Of a DNA stretch of 32,936 bases, positions 1 to 12,400 are shown one piece after another. The stretch is from Paulinella micropora (Eukaryota > Cercozoa > Imbricatea > Euglyphida). Within the stretch, counting starts at the first letter, position 1. Each line of letters opens with the position of its first letter. The DNA is taken from assembly GCA_009731375.1 (NCBI GenBank), contig BJOX01000017.1:648719-681654 (forward strand). Direction: 5' to 3'. The position numbers and the translations under genes are program-made. The notes under the pieces are model-generated. The model was not told where the DNA came from. It saw only the letters and a list, made by a program, of their open reading frames with translations, and did no database searches.

Positions 1-51
1 AAGCCGTGATGTTTGCACGGAAGGGACTGATACAGGCGATACCAAAGCTCC

Positions 52-185
52 CTAGTACCAGGAGGGGCCAGGGCTCGTTCCATAAGCGCCCCTTGCAGAA
101 CGAGCTCCCACCTCCATTACAGAGGACCCAGTAAGCAGATGGAGTTTCGAGACTGTTCGACAGTCTAGTATAAACCGACAGAGCA
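52..185 (-). CDS. Possible terminal exon E20
   Basis: Acceptor ACCCACAG|TGCTC accepts phase 1 from E19 and opens a frame of 43 residues plus the split codon ([16 protein letters not shown], then [15 protein letters not shown]) to TAG at 52-54. Supported only by phase and the absence of stops. An AATAAA on the minus strand (194-199) lies just upstream of it and could instead be the polyadenylation signal of a transcript ending earlier. Confidence 0.28.
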
Positions 186-203
186 CTGTGGGTTTTATTC
201 CGG

Positions 204-204
<1 letters not shown>

Positions 205-246
<42 letters not shown>

Positions 247-278
247 CAGATAGACAGACAGACAGATAGATAGGTAGG

Positions 279-341
<63 letters not shown>

Positions 342-401
342 GTAGATAGATAGGTAAATAGATAGGTAGATAGATAGATAAAGAGAGAGATAGAGAGAGA
401 G

Positions 402-443
<42 letters not shown>

Positions 444-478
444 GTAGGTAGACAGATAGGTAGGATAGGTAGATAGAT

Positions 479-550
<72 letters not shown>

Positions 551-591
551 GTAGATAGGTAGGTAGATAGGTGGATAGGTAGGTAGATAGG

Positions 592-637
<46 letters not shown>

Positions 638-644
638 TATCTCT

Positions 645-685
<41 letters not shown>

Positions 686-718
686 GTAGATAGGTAGAGA
701 GGTAGGTAGGAAGGTAGG

Positions 719-758
<40 letters not shown>

Positions 759-798
759 CAGATAAGCAGATAGACAGATAGATAGACAGGCAGGTAGG
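205..798. repeat. (GATA)n microsatellite with GGTA/GACA variants
   Basis: About 590 bp of GATA units on the plus strand (TATC on the coding strand of the large gene), interrupted by GGTA, GACA and short AGAG patches. Lies downstream of E19, presumably in an intron or 3' region. No gene content. Confidence 0.95.
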
Positions 799-819
799 TG
801 TGTGTGGCGGGCGGCTGAC

Positions 820-1141
820 CGTCAGGGGAGGATGCGCGGCGCGGGGAAGGCTCGCCCCTATCGCTCATGGACATGGGGTCCAGCGGCTCAAGCTCGTCCG
901 CGGACATGGTCCGCGGCGTCTGCTCAGCCTTGTCAAACTGCTTCTCAGTCGACGGCTTGTCATTCGTGTCGTAGTGCGCTAAGAAGCTCTCGTTCGGGAT
1001 GACAGCGTCCGCGTCGCCGGCTAAGGTGAAGACAAATGACAAAGTCTCCAGAGCAGCCTCCTGCTCTTGCTGCTGCTGCTGCGTGGTCTTGTCCCACTTG
1101 GAGTTGATCTTGCCGGTCTGCTCGCCCGCTTTGCCCGTCAC
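820..1141 (-). CDS. E19: Gln/Glu-rich and Ser/Pro exon near the C-terminus
   Basis: Acceptor CTATCTATAG|GTGACG is made by the flanking TATC array; donor candidate is CCTGACG|GTCAGC (phase 1). It encodes [20 protein letters not shown], a QQQQQEQE run, [20 protein letters not shown], then [18 protein letters not shown] and [10 protein letters not shown]. Its GC-rich coding-like composition contrasts with the repeats on both sides. Confidence 0.65.
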
Positions 1142-1199
1142 CTATAGATAGATAGATAGGTAAATAGGTACGTAGATAGGTATAGGTAGATAGATAGGT

Positions 1200-1264
<65 letters not shown>

Positions 1265-1321
1265 GTAGGTAGGTAGGTAGATAGGTAGGTAGGTAGGTAG
1301 GTAGGTAGGTAGGTAGGTAGG

Positions 1322-1412
<91 letters not shown>

Positions 1413-2023
1413 CTCGCCTGTGATGAGGTCGACTTTGAGGCGCTGCTGGTCCAACGTCTCCAGAGCCTATACACAATACATAGTACATATACGTAATACA
1501 TAATACATACATATACATATACTTAGTACATAATACACAGTGCATAATAATACATATAGATGTACAGATAGATATACATATAGATATACAAACATATATA
1601 CATACAGGTAGACATACAGGTACACACACAGGTATGCATACAGATTTCATACAGGTATGCATACAGGTATGCATACAGGTATACATACACATACACATAC
1701 ACATACGCATACACATACGCATACACATACACATGCACATGCACATGCGCATGCACAGACACACAAACACAGACACACAAACACACAGACACACAGACAC
1801 CGACACACAGACACACAGACACACAGACAGACACACAGACAGACACACAGACACACAGACACAGACAGACACAGACAGACACACACAAGACACACAGACA
1901 CAGACACAGACACAGATACAGATACAGATACAGATACAGATACAGATACAGATACAGATACATATACATATACATGTACATGTACATGTACATGTACATG
2001 TACATGTACATATACATATACAA

Positions 2024-2058
<35 letters not shown>

Positions 2059-5000
2059 AATGCATACACATATACACGTACGAATGCACACACATACACA
2101 TATACATATAAATATAGATATACCTGCATCACCACCTGTGCAGAGTGCGCCGGTTTCTTGGCTTTCGTCACTCCTCCTATGTATGTATGTATGTATGTAT
2201 GTATGTGTTATGTATGTATGTATGTATGCATGTATGCATGCATGCATGTATGTATGTATGCATGTTTGCATGTATGTAGGCATGACATAGCATGATGTGG
2301 CATGCATCTTGACAGGTGTTGATTGGGGCGGGCATAATTGCCTTGCGCCGAAATGTATGTGTGTATGTATATATGCGTGTATGACATTATATGAAGTGGC
2401 ATGCATCTTGACCGGTGTTGATTGGTGCGGGCATCATAGCCTTGCGCCGCAGCAAGCGTCCCGTGTAGCGATTGTTAGTTGGGGACTTGGTCGGCACGGT
2501 CTTGCTTGCGGGTTTGACGCCGTATGCCTCGTCGCTGTTCTTCTCCAGCGAGCGGATGAAGCTCCACAGCACGTCTGCGCGCTCCTTCAGCTCAGACACC
2601 TCCCATGCCTTGGTGATCCCTTCCAGCCGCTTGTATTCAACAGCTGTGACGTCGCTGGCCTGGAACGCCTTGGTCTTGCCCCACTTGCCCTTCTTCTCGG
2701 TCGGCAACGAGTCCTCGCCCAGGATCGGGCCTTGCCTCTTGCGAGCTTCGTCGGCATACTTGTCGATGTTCTTGGCTTGCTTCCAGAACTTGCCTTCGTG
2801 TTCGTCCAGGGCCGGTTTGAACATGCCGTGTGTGTTGTTCTCCAGGCGAACCTTCTCGATGGCCGCCACCCACTGCGCCGCCAACATGTCCGACGAAGCC
2901 TGCAGGGACAACACACACACCGTGCACTACACACTGTACTATACGATACTAATATACTATACTATACTATACTTTACTTTACTAGTTTACAACAAGCGAG
3001 AGGAGCTAGGGGCTAGGCCCAGATGAGGACGAATTTCGGAATTTACAATCTTCACCAAAATTTTGCGGGAAAAAATTTGCCCGTTCTCAGAATCATCCCC
3101 GTGTGTACCCGCAACAAGAAGACGCGGTTCACCATCACGTTTCCAACCGCCACATCGAAGCGGCCCATGAGCTTTTCATGGGTCGTTGCGGTAGTGAGCT
3201 TTTCTGCGCCCGCGGCTCGCTTATGCGCCGACATGAACGCGCCTAACACATGACGATCATGATAATCATTTTTGCCGAATTTTGACGGGAATTTCGGTCA
3301 AATTTTTGCTGATTCAGAGAATTGTCTCCATGTGTAAGCATATAGAAGGCAACAGGGACTTGCTTGTTGGATCATATTAGGCGAAATAGAACGTCGACGC
3401 ATACTAACTTCAAAGCCAAAACATGCCAAGAATTTATGTATCATAGGTGCAGGCATGCATGCAGACATGTACAGTTTGGCAGTTTGACCGGTAGGAATGA
3501 GCGCCAACGGAGCCTCCCCGTCGCAGAAAGCCTGCTGGTTCTTGAGGTAGCACAGACCTTGCGCAGTCAGCACGAAGTACCTACCCAGCAGCAAACGTCA
3601 CACAGTCTGGATTCAAGCCTCAGGACACTGATGTGAAATCAAGGACAAGGCTCTCTGGCAACGCATACAAATACACACATCAAATCCCCTTCCCTTCTTT
3701 TTTCAGCCATGGAAAGGCTGCGGTGCGGGCTGCGGTTCACTTTGGTTTTCCTTGTCTCCATACCTTCGCTTCCATGCCCCTTTCATCATGAACTTCTTGC
3801 TGGATTTCTTGAGCAAATAGCCGTGCAATATCGCTCCCACCGTCTTTGCCGCCGCCTGGAAACACCAGCCACGAGCAAATGAAGCGCGAGCATGAACACA
3901 CACACCAAATAAAGCAAAGCATCACACGCGTCCATGTCGTCTCGAGCAACCAGACGGTACGGCGCTAAGCCGGCTCAGGGTCAACAAAGTGCGCGGTAGA
4001 GCACACCATACAAGCTCCACAGTATACAGTGCAGCACGGCATGGAGAGCAAAATATTCTTGAGACAAAAAGGGCAGCTGGAAGATTCATCTGGTAAGTTA
4101 TTTCCCACGCATTGAAGACGACAGTAGTTCAGAAAGCTGCCTGACGAATGTGAGATATGGACAAGAGGAAACCGTGAGCAAGCTTGAAGAACGAACCTGC
4201 TCTCGAGTCAGCAGCGTCTTCACAAAGACAGCTTCCACCTCCTCTTCCACAAGTGGAGGTTCCTCCTCCTGCATCTCCTCCCTGAACAAAACACAGCTTG
4301 GAGATAGGGAAAACGCTGAAAGAAAGACAGCGCTGTTGTTTCTCTTCGATTCTATCTACTTCCCTTTCAAGTAATATCTGACATCTGGCAACGCATAGCA
4401 AGAGTATACATACATAGTCGTGCACGTATTGCAGTAGAGAGGAGCATTCCACAGGCGTCCGTGGACAGATAGACAGTTTACGGCAAACTGTAGTGCAAGA
4501 AAACACACAACACATACTCTGAATCTTCATCGAAGTCTGCAGGTTCAGGGAAAACTTCGTCCTCGTGGTCACTGACAGACGGGCTCGATTCTCCTGATTT
4601 GTTCTCATCGTCAGACAGCACTGCACACCAGACGACAACCAACACACAGGATCCTCACCAAACGCATGCACCTCATCACAACCTTTTGTGTTTTATTTTA
4701 TGTTTGCATTATCAAGAGGCTGACTTGATACACATTGGCGCACAGAACATGCGTCGACCTGGGATCTCAAGTTGGTTGCTTTTGGAGGGAAAGAATGTGG
4801 TGGCTGCACGGCTAGTAGGGCTCAATGCAAGGCTCGAGAGCTTGCGCTGATGTTTGGATACAGAGGGACTCTGCACAGGAGAAGAGGGACGTTTTTCGGA
4901 TACGACGGGGGATAGGTAAGTGTGTATGAGTGTGTTTTGGGTGGTGTGTGCGTGTGTGTATTGGGGGGGAGGGGGGGGGGGGGGGGGGGGGGNNNNNNNN

Positions 5001-7138
5001 NNNNNNNNNNNNNNNNNNNNNNNNNNNNNNNNNNNNNNNNNNNNNNNNNNNNNNNGGGGGGGTTAATAGGGGTCTCACATCAAAATACTGTCTGAATGGT
5101 CCAAAATAGATCAAGCATACAGTTGCAAATAACGAAATGACCCCTCTAATATCGGCAAAATAACCATCAAGCATATTCGGCTTACCAAAAGTCCCCGAAT
5201 CACTTCAGGTGAAGAAGGTGAAATCAAGGGCGAGTCACCCCCCATCGACGCTCCACGCCTGTGCTGTATTGGGCTGGCAAGAAGGTGAAGCTCCCCGCCA
5301 CTACTTATTGGGGAGGCGGCCATGGTTGCACGGCGTGCATGCTTGCCTTTAGGAGTGGGCGTGACGCGAGTCTGCAAGGCGCGTGGAGAGAAGAGACTGG
5401 AGGCGACAGGGGCGCGTTGATCGAAGATAGAGGCGCGCAGTTGATCTAATCAACAAGAACAAGGGAGCACAAACAGAAAAATTGTCTTTTTCTTGTTTCC
5501 AGTGCGCACACAACACACGCAATATGTACCACCGAAAAACCTACACGAATGCATGTATACACACACGCACATATATAATTACATGCCACATAAGACATCG
5601 CACGAAATAGTACAATCTGACTAATTCGCAGGATTTGTATAGCTACCCATCGGTTCCTTGCGAGGTGAAAGGAGATCAAGTGTCTCCCGGTTTGTCTCCC
5701 AGTTTCCGGATTCTGGTGACCTGTCCGAGCCAACTTGCACCTGACTTGCCCTGACCTCGTTGTCAGAGAAGCCAAATGCGGACGGGCTCTGAGAGCTGCC
5801 AAGGGGAGCCTTCCCTTTCCCAACTTTAATGGTGGCGATGAAGTCATTAAATGAGCTATCCGGCATAGAACTGGAGCGGTTGTTCAGTTTTCTTCGGCCT
5901 GTCGTCGGACTGAGGATCACCTCGTCGCCAACTGCCCTTTCCTTCTCCTTCTTCAGCTTCTTCTTCTTGACTCCTGGCGACATCAACGAGTCCGCAAGGT
6001 TTGGTGACTCTGTCAGCTTGTTCTTCTTGCCTCCTGGCGCCGCAACCGATGCCGCAGGGGACGTTTGCAAGCTGCGACCCATGGAAATAGGTGAAGCGAG
6101 CGATGCCGCAGGGAACGATTGCAAGTTGCGACCCATGGAAAGAGGTGAAGCGAGCGATGCCGCAGGGGACGATTGCAAGTTGCGACCCATGGAAATAGGT
6201 GAAGCGAGCGATGCCGCAGAGCTAAGTGAGCTTGGCGAGCTAGGCGTCGGACTCGAGCCGGGGAAACGCTGCAAAGTTGTCGTCGAGACGCTGGGTGAGC
6301 TTATGTTGGGGAAACGCTGCAAACTTGTCGTCGAGACGCTGGGTGAGCTTATGTTGGGGAAACGCTGCAAAGACTGCGACGAGGCTGGAACGCGAGAAGA
6401 AGATTTGGGGGTGGTGGCTTGTAAAGCGCGAGCAAAGCCCGTAAATCGTGGCGAAGCGACAGACGAGCTAGGTGAAGCCTGCATACTAATACCTCGTGGC
6501 GATGCCATCAGTGTTGCCTTAGGCACTGCCCTCCCTTGGCCTCTCGGTGTCTGCACGGCATTTCTGAGTAAGCTTCTCGGCGTCTGTGCCACACTTCCAT
6601 ACTGGATTTTCGGCGTCAGGCTCGAGGCCGAGCTACTTCTGAGTCGGCCTCTAGGCGTTGCGACACTTCCATATTGGCTCCTCGGCGTCTGTGCCGACTT
6701 CTGTGTGAGAATATCGTCGGGATTCACGCCCTCTGGGGATTCGATTTGCAAGCGCTCGATGTAATCTTGTGGATCAGTCGGAAGATCCACTTTGACTCCC
6801 GCCAGCACTGTCCACCCCGTCCTAGCATCCAACCATATACAACATTCCTTAGCACCGACACGCACTCCCTAAATCCTCTCATTCCAATCGTTTGGGATTT
6901 AAGCGCCAAGCGAGAAAGCAAGGGGTATGTAAAAANNNNNNNNNNAAAAAAAAAAAAAGGCACGCCTTCAAAGTCAGATAAAGAAATCGCAAATTAGAAA
7001 ACTTATAATGTAACAAGCCAGATAGCAAAAACAAATTCTTCATCCATTCAATCTGGTACGCTTTGTGGCATGCGTAAGGCACACTAGAAGAATTATTAGT
7101 CTAAACATTTTATGCTCGAACAACAACAACAACAACAA

Positions 7139-7175
<37 letters not shown>

Positions 7176-9262
7176 AGAAGAAGAAGAAGAAGAAGAAGAA
7201 GAAGAAGAAGAAGAAGAAGAAGAAGAAGAAGAAGAGGAGGAGGAGGAGGAAGAAGAGGAAGAAGGAGAAGAAGAAGAAGAAGAAGAAGAAGAAGAAGAAG
7301 AAGAAGAAGAAGAAGAAGAAGAAGAAGAAGAAGAAGAAGAAGAAGAAGAAGAAGAAGAAGAAGAAGAAGCAGAAGAAGAAGCAGAAGAAGAAGCAGAAGA
7401 AGAAGCAGAAGAAGAAGCAGAAGAAGAAGCAGAAGAAGAAGCAGAAGAAGAAGCAGAAGAAGAAGCAGAAGAAGAAGCAGAAGAAGAAGCAAAAGAAGAA
7501 GCAAAAGAAGAAGAAGCAAAAGAAGAAGAAGAAGAAGAAGAAGAAGAAGAAGAAGAAGAAGAAGAAGAAGAAGAAAGAAGAAGAAGAAGAAGAAGAAAGA
7601 AGAAGAAAGAAGAAGAAAGAAGAAGAAAGAAGAAGAAGAAAGAAGAAGAAAGAAGAAGAAGAAAGAAGAAGAAGAAAGAAGAAGAAAGAAGAAGAAAGAA
7701 GAAGAAAGAAGAAGAAGAAAGAAGAAGAAAGAAGAAGAAAGAAGAAAGGAAGAAGAAGAAGGAAGAAGAAGAAAGAAAGAAGAAGAAAGAAGAAGAAGAA
7801 AGAAGAAGAAGAAAGAAGAAGAAAGAAGAAGAAGAAAGAAGAAGAAAGAAGAAGAAAGAAGAAGAAGAAGAAAGAAGAAGAAGAAAGAAGAAGAAGAAAG
7901 AAGAAGAAAGAAGAAGAAGAAAGAAGAAGAAGAGAAGAAAGAAGAAGAGAAGAAAGAAGAAAGAAGAAAGAAGAAAGAGGCAGAAGAAGAAAAAGAAGAA
8001 GAAGAAGAAGAAGAAGAAGAAGAAGAAGAAGAAGAAGAAGAAGAAGAAGAAGAAGAAGAAGAAAGAAGAAGAAAGAAGAAGAAAGAAGAAGAAGAAGAAG
8101 AAGAAGAAGAAGAAGAAGAAGAAGAAAGAAAGAAGAAGAAAGAAGGAAGAAAGAAGAAGGAAAGAAGAAAGAAAAGAAGAAAGAAGAAAGAAAGAAAGGA
8201 GAAAGAAAGAAAGGAGAAAGAAGAAAGAAGAAGAAAGAAAGAAGAAAGAAGAAGAAGAAGAAGAAGAAGAAGAAGAAGAAGAAGAAGAAGAAGAAGAAAG
8301 AAGAAAGAAGAAGAAGAAGAAAGAAGAAGAAAGAAGAAGAAAGAAGAAGAAAGAAGAAGAAAGAAGAAGAAAGAAGAAGAAAGAAGAAGAAAGAAGAAGA
8401 AGAAAGAAAGAAGAAAGAAGAAGAAAGAAGAAGAAAGAAGAAGAAAGAAGAAAGAAGAAGAAAGAAGAAGAAAGAAGAAAGAAGAAGAAAGAAGAAGAAA
8501 GAAGAAAGAAGAAGAAAGAGGAAGAAGAAGAAGAAGAGGGAAGAAGAAGAAGAAGAAGAAGAAGAAGCAGAAGAAGCAGAAGAAGAAAAAGAAGAAGAAG
8601 AAGAAGAAGAAGAGGAGGAGGAGGAGGAGGAGGAGAAGAAGAAGAAGAAGAAGAAGAAGAAGAAGAAGAAGAAGAAGAAGAAGAAGAAGAAGAAGAAGGA
8701 AGAAGAAGAAGGAAGAAGAAGAAGGAAGAAGAAGAAAGAAGAAGAAGAATGAAGAAGAAAGAAGAAGAAGAAAGAAGAAGAAGAAGAAGAAGAAGAAGAA
8801 GAAGAAGAAGAAGAAGAAGAAGAAGAAGAAGCAACAGTCTCACCTAAGATTGAAGAGGAACATCGGCCTGGCGGTTTCAAGGTTGACAATCTGTTCGTTG
8901 ATTGACGTTTCGATCATGCCTTTGGACGAGAAGTCCCATTGATATAGGAGCTGGTCGGGTTGCTGAAAGCACCAGCCACGATATCGCAGGATCAGTGCTT
9001 TTTGAGTTTCCGTCCATTCTTTGGGCAGGTCCACCGAGGTCAAAAGAGCATTGTCGCGAGGCTGACACAAACACACACACACACACACACACACAGACAC
9101 ACACAGACACACACACACACACACACGAAAAGAGTGCAAGTCCATTTCGAAGCGAAAATTATCCCTCCCCCCCCTCCCCCTCTCTCCCTCTCTTTCTTTC
9201 TTTCTCTCTCTCTTTCTCTTTCTCTCTCTCTCTCTCTTTCTCTCTCTTTCTTTCTCTCTCTT

Positions 9263-9304
<42 letters not shown>

Positions 9305-9395
9305 ATATATATATATATGTTTGCCGTTCATTTGCGATTTGCGAATCTTGCATATCGTACATTCGTCTGGAGGTCCCTCTTCTGCACACACCCCT

Positions 9396-9436
<41 letters not shown>

Positions 9437-12400
9437 ACCNNNNNNNNNNNNNNNNNNNNNNNNNNNNNNNNNNNNNNNNNNNNNNNNNNNNNNNNNNNNN
9501 NNNNNNNNNNNNNNNNNNNNNNNNNNNNNNCAACCACACACACACACACACAAACACATACACACACACACACACCCTGCCCTGCCTGTCTCCCTAAAGC
9601 TGCCTTTTCTTTGTATCACCTTTTCCTGTTCTCCAAATAGAATCTTTCTGTGGAGTTCAGCGCCGCTTTCAAGCGCGGGCAGTAAGAGAGCGGCAGGGAA
9701 AGGCGGAGGGGCGGCTTTCGCTTCCTTGGGCTTAGGCTTGGGCTTGGGCTTTGACGACAATGTTTCCAGCACCTTCTGCTTGGCAGTAATATCCTTCGCG
9801 GAAACTTCGCTGTCCTTAGCCGACTGTGGAGAAGCAAACGGCGTGGTGTCTGGTGGAGGCGGTACAGAACTAAAAGAGGCACGGCCCGTAGATGGGGGAG
9901 AAGGGATGCGAAAGGATGAGTGGCCCGTAGATGGGGGAGAAGGGATGCGAAAGGATGAGTGGTCGTAAGGAGGAGGAGACGAGACGGGGGAAGGAGAGCC
10001 ACCATCGCCACGGGAAGGAGAGCCACCATCGCCACGATCATGCGGAGAAGATGGGGAGTTAGGCCCAGGAATGTCCAACGACCACATCAAATTGGAAAGA
10101 TCTGGAGAAGGGTTCAGTAAAGACGATTTATGGTTTGCATTTCGAGGAGAATCGGTAGAGAAAGAGGAGGAAGGAGAGATGACTCCAGCATTAGAATCAC
10201 CAGGGAAAGTAGGGGAAAGAGCACGGGAACTGGGTTTGAACTGAGAATCGGGGGAGGTATTGGAACGAGTACGAGCGGCAAGGGATCTGGGCTTGAACGT
10301 AGGCGTGTTGCCAGTCTGTGTGGTAATAGAAATTGGTTTAGAAGATCGTGAGGGTTGATCAGAAAAGGAAGCGAGATTTGTGTCAGAAGGGGGAGGGGGA
10401 AGCACTGCATGCTCATTAGGCGACGAGTATGGCGAAGTAGTCGAGCCGGCTTCTGCACCAACAGGTGAGCGGTCTTTAACTAGGACTCCTGCTTCGCCAC
10501 TGTACGAACCGACAAATGATGCTCGCTCTGTTGAGGGCGGGGGAGGGGGAAGCACCGCATGCTCAGTGGGCGAGGAATATGGCGAGGTGGTGGACTCGCT
10601 GATCGCTGCAAGAAGTGCGCCGTGGGCGGGTGGAGGAGGCGGTTCGGAAGCAAGAGAGGCTACACCAGCAAAGGACGGGCGTTCTGTGGATGGATGTCCG
10701 ATCATGGCGGAGTCTGCGAACTGAGGGAGAGACACTGCATGGCCAGTAGGCGAGGAATATGGCAAAGTGGTCGACTCGCTGGCTCCTGCAACAGGTGAGA
10801 TCATGGCAGAGTCTGCAAACTGAGGGGGAGACACTGCATGCTCAGAAGGCGAGGAACATGGCGAAGTCGTCGACTCGCTGACTCCTGCAGCAGGTGCGCG
10901 CTTCAACCTCGGTGCTGGAGCCTGTGCATCAACAGGCTTGTTCTTTGCAATGTCAAAGAGAGTTTTTCGAATATTATGAGCAAACGACTAGGACAAAGTG
11001 AGGGAAGACAGATGGTTACGAACATCGTTCACATGTTTGCATGGGGTCAGTGACAAACTGAAGCACACGTACATGTAACAAACATACCTTTCCAATATCG
11101 AAAAAATCTACATGCATACAACCGACATACTCGTACAAGGAGTTAGGGTCTGGTCGTAATTCAAGCAAGGCATTAAGCAAATGTGAAGTAGGGAAAGTGA
11201 CTTGATCTGGAGAGCCCAACCCAGGAATGTTTGATTGACTCCCAACCCAGCTCATCAGATCCTCTTCCTGCCCCTGGAATCCACCTTTGGCCCTTGTTGG
11301 CAGCACCGGTGATTCTTTTATGCCCGCTGTCGGCAGCTTCGGTGATTCCTTTACAGTCAAGGACTTGGTGCTTTGCACGGGAGAGATGGTGCTCTTGGGC
11401 TCTTGCAGTTGTTTCAGAGCCAAGGAATTCATGCTTTCCGCCGCCGTGCTGGTCTTGCGAGTTTTGTTTTGCGACTGGACTCGATGATGCGTGGGGGCAG
11501 TCTGGTCTTCTTCTCGGCCAGGGAATTCTTCAAGTGGTTCTTCTTGCAAGTCTTCCAGTGGTACTTTCACCGGTGATTTTGGCGAGATGTTAGACGCAGC
11601 CAGTTCTTCTTGTCCCAGAGCAAAAGATTTCAAGTTTTCTATGATTTCTGATGTCTTGGCATCTGGATGGAAATCGGGTTCTGCATCCGCGTCGTCATCG
11701 TCGTAATCATCGTCGTCATCATCCCCGTCCAAGAATGCCTCCGATAACAGCTCTTCTTCCCCATCGTCCAAGTGGCGCAGACCGCGATATCTGCAAACAA
11801 GGCACACGTGCAACTCATGTGAGCTTCTATGAACATGCATGAATATGTGTTTGATTTTCTTGCACAATCGAAATCAATCTTTTGCCCTAGAGAAATACAG
11901 GAGGAGGAGGAGGAGGAGGGGGAGGAGGAGGAGGAGGAGGAGGAGGGGGAGNNNNNNNNNNNNNNNNNNNNNNNNNNNNNNNNNNNNNNNNNNNNNNNNN
12001 NNNNNNNNNNNNNNNCTAAAAAGAAGAAGAAGAAGAAGAAGAAGAAGAAGAAGAAGAAGAAGAAGAAGAAGAAGAAGAAGAAGAAGAAGAAGAAGAAGAA
12101 GAAGAAGAAGAAGGAGAAGAAGAAGAAGAAGAGAAGAAGAAGAAGGAGAAGGAGAAGGAGAAGGAGAAGAAGGAGAAGGAGAAGAAGAAGAAGAAGAAGA
12201 AGAAGAAGAAGAAGCAGAAGAAGCAGAAGAAGAAGAAGAAGAAGAAGAAGAAGAAGAAGAAGAAGAAGAAGAAGAAGAAGAAGAAGAAGAAGAAGAAGAA
12301 GAAGAAGAAGAAGAAGAAGAAGNNNNNNNNNNACGAAGCAGAAGCAGAAGAAGCAGAAGCAGAAGAAGAAGCAGAAGCAGAAGAAGAAGCAGAAGCAGAA

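Noticed and set aside
205-798. CRISPR-like or satellite array
   Set aside because: The units are 4 bp with no unique spacers; this is a microsatellite in a eukaryotic genome.
960-2406. Long Tyr-Leu-Ser-Ile and Cys-Val repeat ORFs
   Set aside because: TATC and TG repeats have no stops on one strand. The non-repetitive exons inside them explain the region better.
2297-3026. Plus-strand ORFs of 239 and 184 codons
   Set aside because: Opposite E16, whose minus frame encodes the PH helix and fits the neighbouring exons.
5829-6764. 311-codon plus-strand ORF opposite E8
   Set aside because: Antisense shadow of E8. The minus frame has splice-phase continuity and Ser/Pro protein character.
7065-8942. 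Very long ORFs of poly-Leu, poly-Ser/Phe, poly-Lys/Glu/Arg across the GAA tract on both strands
   Set aside because: They follow from a stop-free trinucleotide repeat open in several frames. Splice sites place the tract in an intron.
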